Shown: positions 1 through 5,872, numbered from the stretch's first letter. The stretch is 5,908 nt of DNA from Acholeplasmatales bacterium (GCA_900770055.1 CAAGJD010000160.1:1-5908); one strand, 5' to 3'. The notes: generated by a model not told the origin, from the sequence alone. Made by a program: numbers and translations.

Positions 1-33
1 AATATATTTTCAAAAATTATTTAAAAATATATT
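1..33. repeat. AT-only inverted repeat at left edge
   Basis: The first ten bases (AATATATTTT) are exactly complementary to bases 24-33 (AAAATATATT), leaving a 13-nt spacer. The stem would hold only A:T pairs and is not followed by a T-run, so it is a poor intrinsic terminator. It could belong to the 3' end of an upstream gene outside the window, or be chance in very AT-rich DNA. The rest of 34-134 shows no gene and no structure I would defend. Confidence 0.25.
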
Positions 34-134
34 GACTTCTCTTCAATCAATTATATCAAAAATATAATAAAAATAAACAAATAATTACAAAAAAAATAAT
101 TAATAATTAAGATTTATTCTTTCCTCCATTATTC

Positions 135-163
135 TTGACTATTTTAAATAAAAAAAGTATAAT
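135..163 (+). promoter_or_regulatory. Sigma-A type promoter for rny
   Basis: A -35 box TTGACT (135-140, 5 of 6 consensus) and a perfect -10 box TATAAT (158-163) are separated by exactly 17 nt. Transcription should begin near 170, giving a leader of about 38 nt before the ATG at 208. This is the best promoter match in the window and fits strong, constitutive expression of RNase Y. The TSS itself is inferred. Confidence 0.82.
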
Positions 164-195
164 AGCATTAGAGTTTTGTGACTCAAATGAAAACT

Positions 196-202
196 AGGGA
201 GG
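196..202 (+). promoter_or_regulatory. Ribosome binding site that sets the rny start
   Basis: AGGGAGG lies 5 nt before the ATG at 208. The longer in-frame options, GTG at 178 and ATG at 187, have no Shine-Dalgarno match upstream, and the GTG sits only about 8 nt after the predicted transcription start. The ATG at 208 is therefore preferred. Confidence 0.8.
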
Positions 203-207
203 CATAT

Positions 208-1794
208 ATGCTATTATTAGAAGTAGGTACTTTGCCTTGGCCTGTTTGGAGCACCCTTATTATTTTGGGTTTAGTTCTTGGTGTAGTAATTGGGTATGTT
301 ATACGTGTAAAGCTACACGAAAAGTCATTTTTTGCTGCTAAAACTGAAGCTGAAAAAATAGTTTCAGATGCGGAAAAAGAAGCAGAAAAGCTAAAAAAGG
401 AATCAATTATTGAAGCTAAGCAAGAAATTGCAGTATTAAAACAAGAAGCTGATTTAGATATTAAGGAAAGAAAGAATGTAGTAGTTGAATTAGAAAATAA
501 GCTTAATCAACGTGAAGACATGCTTGATCGTCGTAGTTCTAATCTAGATAGACGTGAAGAAATGCTTAATACTAAAGAAAATAAAATTGATGAGAAAAAA
601 GCTGAATTGGAACAACAAAATAATAAAGTAGAAGCCATCCTAAAGGCACAAGAGCAAAAGTTAAATGAAATTGCCGGTCTTACTAAGGAAGAGGCTAGAA
701 AAATTATCATGGATTCTGTTCGTGAAAGTATGAAGCTTGAGATAGCTACTTATATTAAGGAAGAGGAAGAAAAGGCTAAACTTGAGGTTAAATCAAAAGC
801 TAAAAATGTTCTTGCTTTAGCTATCCAAAAGTATGCAGGCGAAACAGCTGGTGAAAATACAGTTTCTACAGTTTCATTACCTGTTGAGGAAATGAAGGGT
901 AGAATTATTGGTCGTGAGGGTAGAAATATTCGTACAATCGAATCACTTACTGGTGTAGATTTAATTATTGATGATACTCCAGAGGCTGTAGTTTTATCAG
1001 GCTTTGATCCAGTCCGTCGTGAAATAGCAAAGAGATCTCTAGAAATTTTAGTTTCTGATGGTAGAATCCATCCAGGTAGAATTGAAGAGGTTGTTGAGCG
1101 TTGCCGTGGAGAGGTTGAAATGGTAATGCGCGAAATGGGTGAAGAAGCAGTATTTAAAACTGGTATTGGTAAGATTCATCCGGATTTAGTAAGATTATTA
1201 GGTAGATTAAATTACCGAACAAGCTATGGTCAAAATGTTTTAAAGCATAGTATTGAAACTGCAATGTTAGCAGGAAAGCTAGCTTCTGAAATTGGTGAAA
1301 ACGAGGTTTTAGCAAGAAGAGCAGGTTTATTACATGATATTGGAAAAGCAGTTGATCATGAAATTGAAGGAAGTCATGTTGAGATAGGTGTTGAGCTTGC
1401 TAATAAGTATCATGAGCCTAAAGAGGTTGTTGATGCAATCGCATCTCATCATGAGGATGTAGCTCCTAAGAGCATAATTGCTGTTTTAGTTGCTGCTGCT
1501 GATGCATTATCATCAGCTAGACCAGGTGCAAGAAGTGATTCTTTAGAGAATTACACAAAGAGACTTGAAAATCTTGAGGCTATTTCTAATAGCATTAAGG
1601 GTGTACAGTCAAGCTTTGCTATTCAAGCTGGTCGTGAGGTTAGAGTTATAGTAAATCCTGATGAAATTGATGATTTATCTACAATTACAATTGCTAGACA
1701 AATCAAAGAGGAAATTGAAAATAAGCTTTCATATCCTGGTACAATCAAGGTTACAGTAATTAGAGAAACTCGAGCTGTAGATGTTGCAAAATAA
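208..1794 (+). CDS. rny: Ribonuclease Y
   Basis: Membrane-anchored endoribonuclease that starts bulk mRNA decay and processes some transcripts in Firmicutes. From the ATG at 208 the protein is 528 aa, close to the 520 aa of B. subtilis RNase Y. Domains in order: a single N-terminal transmembrane helix (about residues 9-31, followed by basic residues); a long, highly charged Lys/Glu-rich coiled coil (about 35-195); a KH RNA-binding domain with the GRIIGREGRN signature at 231-240; and an HD domain with catalytic H376-D377 in the LLHDIGK motif, further histidines at 346, 390 and 414-415, and a conserved Asp at 432. The C-terminal domain is complete and ends in ETRAVDVAK. The gene has its own near-consensus promoter and a terminator right after the stop. 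Its neighbours ymdB, spoVS, miaB and ymcA match the B. subtilis order, which supports orthology. No key residue is missing. Confidence 0.97.
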   Translation: MLLLEVGTLPWPVWSTLIILGLVLGVVIGYVIRVKLHEKSFFAAKTEAEKIVSDAEKEAEKLKKESIIEAKQEIAVLKQEADLDIKERKNVVVELENKLNQREDMLDRRSSNLDRREEMLNTKENKIDEKKAELEQQNNKVEAILKAQEQKLNEIAGLTKEEARKIIMDSVRESMKLEIATYIKEEEEKAKLEVKSKAKNVLALAIQKYAGETAGENTVSTVSLPVEEMKGRIIGREGRNIRTIESLTGVDLIIDDTPEAVVLSGFDPVRREIAKRSLEILVSDGRIHPGRIEEVVERCRGEVEMVMREMGEEAVFKTGIGKIHPDLVRLLGRLNYRTSYGQNVLKHSIETAMLAGKLASEIGENEVLARRAGLLHDIGKAVDHEIEGSHVEIGVELANKYHEPKEVVDAIASHHEDVAPKSIIAVLVAAADALSSARPGARSDSLENYTKRLENLEAISNSIKGVQSSFAIQAGREVRVIVNPDEIDDLSTITIARQIKEEIENKLSYPGTIKVTVIRETRAVDVAK

Positions 1795-1803
1795 TTATGA
1801 TAG

Positions 1804-1832
1804 AAAAAGAGTGATTTTTTCACTCTTTTTTT
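1804..1832 (+). terminator. Intrinsic terminator after rny
   Basis: An 11-bp perfect stem (1804-1814 with 1820-1830; arms AAAAAGAGTGA and TCACTCTTTTT) closes a 5-nt T loop and runs into seven Ts (1826-1832). It lies only 18 nt before the ymdB start. I see no convincing promoter between it and ymdB, so ymdB probably depends on readthrough or on an unrecognised promoter inside rny. Confidence 0.88.
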
Positions 1833-1839
1833 AAAAAAT

Positions 1840-1846
1840 AAGGAGG
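1840..1846 (+). promoter_or_regulatory. Ribosome binding site of ymdB
   Basis: AAGGAGG is a near-perfect match to the 16S 3' end but lies only 4 nt before the ATG at 1851, a short spacing. No other in-frame start nearby has a comparable site. Confidence 0.75.
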
Positions 1847-1850
1847 CTCT

Positions 1851-2606
1851 ATGAGAATCTTATATTTAGGTGATATTGTTGGTGAAAAGACACTTACAGT
1901 ACTTAAAGATAATTTAGATGCTATAAAAAAAGAATATAAAATAAATCTAGTGATGTGTAACGCTGAAAATGTATCTTTTGGTAAGGGCTTATATGAAAAA
2001 CATTATAAGCAGCTAAAATCTATGGGTATTGCGGCTATTAGTATGGGAAATCATACTTTTTCTAAATCAGAAATAAAAGAATACATAGATGATGCTACAA
2101 TTGTAAGACCTGCTAATCTAAATACTGAATATGGTAAAGATATTTTATATATTAAATATAATGATAAAACTATCGCTTTAGTTAATATGCTTGGTAGAGT
2201 ATATTCAAATACACCACTTGATTGTCCATTTAAGACAATGGATAGCTTACTTGAAAGGATAGAGGCCGATTATATAATAGTTGATTTTCATGGTGATGCA
2301 ACAAGTGAGAAAAAAGCTTTCTTTTATGATTTTGCAGGTTCTGTTGACGCTATTATTGGTAGTCATACCCATTGTCAAACAGCTGATGAGCAGGTTTGTA
2401 ATAATACCTGCTATATTACTGATATGGGAATGTGTGGCCCCTATAATTCTATTTTGGGTGATGACATTGAGTCAGTTATTACTAGATTTAGAACTGGTGT
2501 ATTTGAACCTCTTAAGGTTTCAACATCGTTAGAATATATTTTATCTGGAGTAATTCTTGATATAGGACCAACTAATAAAATTACAAGATTTTCAAAGCTG
2601 GTATAA
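1851..2606 (+). CDS. ymdB: YmdB-family metallophosphoesterase (cyclic nucleotide phosphodiesterase)
   Basis: Cytoplasmic, metal-dependent phosphodiesterase. The B. subtilis member cleaves cyclic nucleotides and acts as a global regulator of late adaptive behaviour such as biofilm and motility choice. The 251-aa product is slightly shorter than B. subtilis YmdB (264 aa), mostly by a shorter C-terminus. The dimetal site is intact: D8 in LGDIVG, E39-N40 in NAEN, N67-H68 in MGNHTF, H147 in VDFHGDATSEK, and H172/H174 in GSHTHCQTAD. The ITDMGMCGP stretch (189-197) is also typical. Its place directly after rny and before spoVS is the same as in B. subtilis. It starts 18 nt after the rny terminator and ends 42 nt before spoVS. 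One oddity is several cysteines beside the active site (C36, C175, C183, C187, C195), with no known meaning. Confidence 0.93.
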   Translation: MRILYLGDIVGEKTLTVLKDNLDAIKKEYKINLVMCNAENVSFGKGLYEKHYKQLKSMGIAAISMGNHTFSKSEIKEYIDDATIVRPANLNTEYGKDILYIKYNDKTIALVNMLGRVYSNTPLDCPFKTMDSLLERIEADYIIVDFHGDATSEKKAFFYDFAGSVDAIIGSHTHCQTADEQVCNNTCYITDMGMCGPYNSILGDDIESVITRFRTGVFEPLKVSTSLEYILSGVILDIGPTNKITRFSKLV

Positions 2607-2607
2607 A
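2599..2607 (+). promoter_or_regulatory. Possible extended -10 promoter for spoVS
   Basis: TGGTATAAA, an extended -10 element (TGnTATAAw), overlaps the ymdB stop codon. No good -35 box is seen at the usual distance. If used, transcription would begin near 2614, at the first base of the hairpin that covers the spoVS ribosome binding site. In B. subtilis spoVS is known to have its own sigma-H promoter; I do not claim that class here. Confidence 0.3.
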
Positions 2608-2613
2608 ATAATT

Positions 2614-2642
2614 ATCCTCTCATATATTTATATAGGGAGGAT
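2614..2642 (+). promoter_or_regulatory. Hairpin enclosing the spoVS ribosome binding site
   Basis: ATCCTCTC (2614-2621) pairs with GGGAGGAT (2635-2642) over 8 bp including one U·G pair. After a bulged A at 2622, TATA (2623-2626) pairs with TATA (2631-2634) around a 4-nt loop. The spoVS Shine-Dalgarno (AGGGAGGA, 2634-2641, 8 nt before the ATG) lies almost wholly in the 3' arm, so folding would hide it. The stem is followed by TTTATT (2643-2648), so it could also act as a weak terminator or attenuator. The pairing is visible in the sequence; regulation is inferred. Confidence 0.55.
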
Positions 2643-2648
2643 TTTATT

Positions 2649-2909
2649 ATGGAATTATTAAAAATATCAACAAAATCAAAGCCAAGTAGCATTGCAGGTG
2701 CTTTAGCAAATGCTTTTAAAACTAAAGATGTTGTAGAAATGCAGGCAGTAGGAGCAGGTGCTTTAAATCAAGGAATAAAAGCAATCGCTATTGCTAGAGG
2801 CTATGTTGCACCTACAGGAAAAGACTTAATTGTTATACCAGCATTTTCAGATATTACAATTGATGGTTTTGAAAAAACAGCTATTAAGCTTATTGTTAAA
2901 GCTATATAA
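2649..2909 (+). CDS. spoVS: Stage V sporulation protein S (SpoVS)
   Basis: Small protein of 86 aa, the same length as B. subtilis SpoVS and easily aligned from end to end. Conserved blocks are SIAGALANAF (residues 15-24), the AVGAGALNQGIKAIAIARGYVAP core (33-55), and DLIVIPAFSDITIDG followed by KTAIKLIV (59-83). The family has an Alba-like fold and is thought to bind nucleic acid. In B. subtilis spoVS mutations affect sporulation, septation and multicellular traits. It follows ymdB at 42 nt, as in B. subtilis. In that genome tdh and kbl come next; here a terminator and then miaB follow. Finding it does not prove the organism sporulates, because SpoVS-like proteins also occur in non-sporulating bacteria. 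Translation may be limited by the hairpin over its ribosome binding site. Tandem TAA TAA stops end the frame. Confidence 0.96.
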   Translation: MELLKISTKSKPSSIAGALANAFKTKDVVEMQAVGAGALNQGIKAIAIARGYVAPTGKDLIVIPAFSDITIDGFEKTAIKLIVKAI

Positions 2910-2913
2910 TAAT

Positions 2914-2939
2914 ATGCACATTATTGTGCATTTTTTTTT
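2914..2939 (+). terminator. Intrinsic terminator after spoVS
   Basis: A 7-bp stem, ATGCACA (2914-2920) with TGTGCAT (2925-2931), closes a TTAT loop and is followed by an unbroken run of nine Ts (2931-2939). It begins 5 nt after the spoVS stop and ends the ymdB-spoVS unit. Confidence 0.88.
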
Positions 2940-2966
2940 GCAATTTTAAAACATATATTGTATAAT
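2938..2966 (+). promoter_or_regulatory. Promoter for miaB-ymcA
   Basis: The -35 box TTGCAA (2938-2943, 4 of 6 consensus) and a perfect -10 box TATAAT (2961-2966) are 17 nt apart. The first two Ts of the -35 are the last two of the spoVS terminator T-run. Transcription should begin near 2970-2973, leaving a leader of only about 10-13 nt before the miaB ATG, with the Shine-Dalgarno at the 5' end of the mRNA. Confidence 0.68.
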
Positions 2967-2971
2967 GACAT

Positions 2972-2977
2972 AGGTGA
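2972..2977 (+). promoter_or_regulatory. Ribosome binding site of miaB
   Basis: AGGTGA, matching the AGGTGA portion of the extended anti-Shine-Dalgarno complement, lies 5 nt before the ATG at 2983. The next in-frame ATG, at 3004, has no such site, so 2983 is kept as the start. Confidence 0.65.
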
Positions 2978-2982
2978 TTTAA

Positions 2983-4416
2983 ATGAAAAATATTAAAATA
3001 GCAATGCCTTCAATGAAGGATGCAAAGCTTAGAAGAAAATTAGATATTGAAACAATAAGATATAGGTTAGAAGATAAATATAATGGCATGGGTATTGGCA
3101 AGACATATTATATTTTTACTTATGGATGTCAAGGTAACGAGGCTGATAGTGAAATAATGGCTGGTATATTAGAAGAGCTTGGCTATACATTATCAACTGA
3201 CCCAATGAATTCTGATGTTGTTTTATTAAATACATGTGCTATAAGAGAAAATGCTGAACAAAGAATTTGGGGTGTTTTAGGCCAATTAAAGGGTAAGAAA
3301 AGAGAAAATCCTAATATGATTATTGGTATTTGTGGCTGTATGCCTCAAGAGGAAAACGCAACAAATAAAATATTAGAGTCTTATGGTTTTATAGATATAG
3401 TATTTGGTACTCATAATCGTCATCATATTCCAGAGCTTTTATATCAAGCATATTTAACAAAATCAAAGGTTGTTGAGGTATTATCTAATGAGGGTAATAT
3501 AGTTGAGGAAACACCTAAGGCTAGAGAATCTAAATTTAAGGCATGGGTTAATATTATGTTTGGCTGTGATGAATTCTGCACATATTGTATTGTTCCATAC
3601 ACTAGAGGTAGAGAACGCTCAAGAGCAAAAGATGATATTATTGCTGAAGTAAAGGATTTAGTTTCTAAAGGCTATAAGGAAATTACGTTATTAGGCCAAA
3701 ATGTCAATGCTTATGGTAAGGATTTAGGTATTGATTATACATTCGGTGATTTATTATATGATTTAGATAAAACTGGTATCGAAAGAATTAGATATACTAC
3801 ATCACATCCTAAGGATTTAGATGAAAAAACAATGGTGGCAATGGCAGAATGCTCATCAGTTATGCCACATCTGCATTTACCAGTTCAATCTGGAGATGAT
3901 GATATTTTAAAAATAATGAATAGAAAATATACATTCAACGAATACATGGCTAAGGTTAATAGACTAAGAGAACTTGTACCTGGTATTTCTTTAACTACAG
4001 ATATAATTGTTGGATTTCCAAATGAAACAGAAGAACAATTTCAAAATACTTTAAAACTTGTTAAAGAGGCAGGCTTTGAGGGTGCATTTACTTTTATTTA
4101 TTCAAAAAGAGAAGGTACACCTGCTGCCAAAATGCCAGATTCAATAAGTGAAGAAGAGAAAAAGGATCGATTAAATAGATTAATCGAAATGACAAATCAA
4201 GGCTATAAGGCTGGTCATGAAAGGTTCTTAGGTAAGATAGTTAAGGTGTTAGTTGATGGAGAAAGTAAAAATGGTGATGGCATGATGTGCGGCTATTCAG
4301 AGCATAATAAGCTTACTCATTTTAAATCAACTGATATATCATTAATAGGTAAAATTGTTAACGTAAAAGTGACAGAAGCTAAGACTTGGTTTATGATTGG
4401 TGAACTTTGTGAATAA
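2983..4416 (+). CDS. miaB: tRNA-2-methylthio-N6-dimethylallyladenosine synthase MiaB
   Basis: Radical-SAM methylthiotransferase that turns i6A37 into ms2i6A37 in tRNAs reading UNN codons, using two [4Fe-4S] clusters. The protein is 477 aa. After a basic N-terminal extension of about 40 residues (Bacilli MiaB usually carries one, absent from E. coli) comes the UPF0004 domain with cluster ligands C49 (YGCQ), C85 (LNTCAIREN) and C119 (CGCMPQEE). The radical-SAM motif CxxxCxxC is at C195, C199 and C202, followed by the family blocks YTRGRERSR, LLGQNVNAYG, TTSHPKDLD, HLPVQSG and TDIIVGFPNET. A TRAM RNA-binding domain covers about 410-477. The match to MiaB is clearly closer than to MtaB or RimO: the NTCAIRENAE block and KTW near the C-terminus are typical. 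One detail is YGCQGNE where the family usually has QMNE. Its stop overlaps the start of ymcA, implying coupled translation as a two-gene operon. Confidence 0.96.
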   Translation: MKNIKIAMPSMKDAKLRRKLDIETIRYRLEDKYNGMGIGKTYYIFTYGCQGNEADSEIMAGILEELGYTLSTDPMNSDVVLLNTCAIRENAEQRIWGVLGQLKGKKRENPNMIIGICGCMPQEENATNKILESYGFIDIVFGTHNRHHIPELLYQAYLTKSKVVEVLSNEGNIVEETPKARESKFKAWVNIMFGCDEFCTYCIVPYTRGRERSRAKDDIIAEVKDLVSKGYKEITLLGQNVNAYGKDLGIDYTFGDLLYDLDKTGIERIRYTTSHPKDLDEKTMVAMAECSSVMPHLHLPVQSGDDDILKIMNRKYTFNEYMAKVNRLRELVPGISLTTDIIVGFPNETEEQFQNTLKLVKEAGFEGAFTFIYSKREGTPAAKMPDSISEEEKKDRLNRLIEMTNQGYKAGHERFLGKIVKVLVDGESKNGDGMMCGYSEHNKLTHFKSTDISLIGKIVNVKVTEAKTWFMIGELCE

Positions 4417-4741
4417 AATAGAAGAAATAAAAAAATATTTTTTAGAGCTTCCTGAGGTTAAAAGAGTTAAAGAGCTAGAGCATTATATTGATAATAATAA
4501 AGAAATAAATAATAAGCTTTTAGAAATAAAAAAAATAAAAAAGAAAATGGTTAATGCTAAAGAATTTAATCAACCAAATATGTATAAAGAGTATGAAATA
4601 GAATACAATAAATTGCATGATGAACTATTTGATTTGCCATTTGTTGAAGAATATTTAGAGCTTCTAGATATCATCAATAACATGCTTCAAGAATTTACGA
4701 GTTCAATAGAAGCTAAGCTTAATAATATAATAAATATATAA
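4409..4741 (+). CDS. ymcA: YmcA/YlbF-family RNase Y specificity factor (RicA-like)
   Basis: Small helical protein of 110 aa, identified partly from sequence and partly from position. The charged N-terminal helices, the central KMVNAKEF-(loop)-YKEYEIEYNKLHDELFDLP region (47-77) and PFVEEYLELLDIINNMLQ (77-94) follow the Com_YlbF/YmcA family pattern. In B. subtilis YmcA (RicA, 143 aa) forms the Y-complex with YlbF and YaaT, which directs RNase Y to mRNA maturation cuts and affects competence, biofilm and sporulation. Its gene also follows miaB there. The GTG at 4409 is chosen because GGTGA (4399-4403) lies 5 nt upstream; it overlaps miaB by 8 nt. TTG at 4397 and GTG at 4400 would give up to 114 aa but lack a ribosome binding site. 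The protein has no cysteine, unlike B. subtilis YmcA, and lacks its C-terminal tail. It could be YlbF rather than YmcA; synteny favours YmcA. Confidence 0.75.
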   Translation: MNKIEEIKKYFLELPEVKRVKELEHYIDNNKEINNKLLEIKKIKKKMVNAKEFNQPNMYKEYEIEYNKLHDELFDLPFVEEYLELLDIINNMLQEFTSSIEAKLNNIINI

Positions 4742-4771
4742 AAAAGGTTGGATTTTTGTCCAACCATTTTT
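4740..4771. terminator. Bidirectional terminator between ymcA and trpS
   Basis: GGTTGGA (4746-4752) pairs perfectly with TCCAACC (4759-4765) around a 6-nt loop. Reading + the stem is followed by ATTTTT (4766-4771). Reading - it is followed by six Ts (complement of 4740-4745). It therefore serves both convergent genes. It starts at the ymcA stop codon and lies 12 nt beyond the trpS stop. Confidence 0.88.
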
Positions 4772-4782
4772 ATCATATTTGG

Positions 4783-5781
4783 TTATTTTGTTTTTCTACC
4801 AAGGCCAATTTTATTATAAATTTTGGCTATTTTTTTGTTTGCTAAATAGTTTGCATAATCTCTACCATTATCTAAAATATCATCAATTACCTTAGAATTA
4901 ATAAGCTCGTTATATTTAGCCTGAATAGGTGCAATTTCATTAACAACAGCATTAGCTACCTCTTCTTTAAAATTAGCATAATTAGAATTCTTAAATTCTA
5001 AAACTAAATCCTCAATCTTTTTACCTGTAATACAAGACATAATAGTAAGTAAATTAGAAATACCTGGTTTATTATCAGGATCATATTTAATTACACCATC
5101 ACTATCTGTAACAGCACTTTTAATTTTTTTCTTAATAATATTAATATCATCTAAAAGTGCAATATAGGCCTTAGGGTTACTGTCAGATTTGCTCATTTTC
5201 TTTGTTGGCTCTGTTAATGACATAATTCTAGCTCCTGCCTCAGAAATATAAGGCTTTGGTACAACAAATGTTTCGCCATATTTATTATTAAATCTTTCTG
5301 CTAAATCACGAGTTAACTCTAAATGTTGTTTTTGATCATTACCAACTGGTACAACATCTGCATCATATAAAAGTATATCAGCAGCCATCAAGGAAGGATA
5401 TGTTAATAATCCAACAGATACTCCTTGAACCTGACGTTCCTTCTTGTCTTTATATTGAGTCATTCTCTCAAGTTCACCAATATATCCATTACATTGCAAA
5501 ACCCAACCTAACATAGTATGAGCTGGAACCTCAGATTGAATAAATATATGCACACGTTCTGGATCTAAACCACATGCGACATATAAGGCAACAAGTGATT
5601 TAATATTTTTTCTTAGTTCTTGTTTATCCTGATTTACTGTAATTGCATGTAAGTCAGCAACAAAAACTAATATGTCATTAAAGTTAGGATCATTTTGTAG
5701 CTTTACAAAATTTTTTACTGCTCCTAAATAATTTCCTAATGTGATATTACCACTAGGTTGAATTCCTGAAATAAACCTCAT
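4783..5781 (-). CDS. trpS: Tryptophanyl-tRNA synthetase
   Basis: Class I aminoacyl-tRNA synthetase that activates tryptophan with ATP and charges tRNA-Trp in the cytoplasm. The protein is 332 aa, against about 330 in B. subtilis. The Rossmann fold begins at once with GIQPSGNITLGNYLGA (6-21), where TLGN stands for the HIGH motif. The family blocks DLHAITV (43-49), TYPSLMAADILLYDADVVPVGNDQKQHLELTRD (127-159) and the KMSKS loop (195-199, in TKKMSKSDSN) are all intact. The C-terminal helical domain is full length. The start ATG (complement of 5779-5781) has an AGGA site about 8 nt upstream and places MRFISGIQPSG at the N-terminus, as in relatives. The gene faces the miaB-ymcA unit and shares a terminator with it. 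No T-box leader is visible in the 127 nt upstream. Confidence 0.97.
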   Translation of the reverse strand: MRFISGIQPSGNITLGNYLGAVKNFVKLQNDPNFNDILVFVADLHAITVNQDKQELRKNIKSLVALYVACGLDPERVHIFIQSEVPAHTMLGWVLQCNGYIGELERMTQYKDKKERQVQGVSVGLLTYPSLMAADILLYDADVVPVGNDQKQHLELTRDLAERFNNKYGETFVVPKPYISEAGARIMSLTEPTKKMSKSDSNPKAYIALLDDINIIKKKIKSAVTDSDGVIKYDPDNKPGISNLLTIMSCITGKKIEDLVLEFKNSNYANFKEEVANAVVNEIAPIQAKYNELINSKVIDDILDNGRDYANYLANKKIAKIYNKIGLGRKTK

Positions 5782-5815
5782 AATTAATTCCTAGTATAAT
5801 CAAATTGTACTTAAG

Positions 5816-5821
5816 ATTATA
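5816..5821 (-). promoter_or_regulatory. Candidate -10 box for trpS
   Basis: On the minus strand TATAAT (complement of 5816-5821) lies 34 nt before the trpS ATG, which would give a leader of about 28 nt. No recognisable -35 box lies 16-18 nt upstream, so the assignment rests on the -10 alone. A TATACT closer to the gene is rejected because transcription would begin almost at the start codon. Confidence 0.35.
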
Positions 5822-5851
5822 CATTCTCCTTCTTTTGAAGTTTTATTTATA

Positions 5852-5870
5852 GTTATGAGTACAACATAAC
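5852..5870. repeat. Inverted repeat upstream of trpS
   Basis: GTTATG (5852-5857) and CATAAC (5865-5870) are perfect 6-bp inverted repeats with a 7-nt spacer. The 19-bp span and its position between trpS and the probable divergent promoter resemble a repressor operator. A small RNA hairpin or chance is also possible. Confidence 0.35.
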
Positions 5871-5872
5871 TT

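Noticed and set aside
32..68. TTGACT at 32-37 with TATAAT at 63-68 as a second promoter.
   Set aside because: The spacing is 25 nt, outside the workable range, and the sequence 17 nt downstream is a poor -10.
115..130. GGAGGAAAG on the minus strand as a ribosome binding site for a leftward gene.
   Set aside because: No start codon follows at a usable distance and no open frame continues to the left edge.
178..207. Longer rny start at GTG 178 or ATG 187, adding up to ten residues.
   Set aside because: No Shine-Dalgarno lies upstream of either, the GTG is almost at the predicted transcription start, and AGGGAGG at 5 nt supports ATG 208 with a typical family length.
507..710. Open frame on the minus strand inside rny (67 codons).
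   Set aside because: Antisense shadow of the low-complexity coiled-coil region; Ser/Arg/Leu-rich, with no ribosome binding site or family resemblance.
1623..1823. Minus-strand frame over the rny 3' end and terminator.
   Set aside because: It starts in the terminator stem and runs antisense to a conserved RNase Y domain; a shadow frame.
2281..2532. Second + frame inside ymdB (83 codons).
   Set aside because: It overlaps the conserved YmdB metal-binding region in another frame; the hydrophobic composition comes from the frame shift and no start signal is present.
5758..5829. Short minus-strand frame with a nearby AAGGAG, overlapping the trpS start, as a possible leader peptide.
   Set aside because: The AAGGAG is only 1 nt from its ATG, too close to work; it has no Trp codons and its start overlaps the candidate -10 box.
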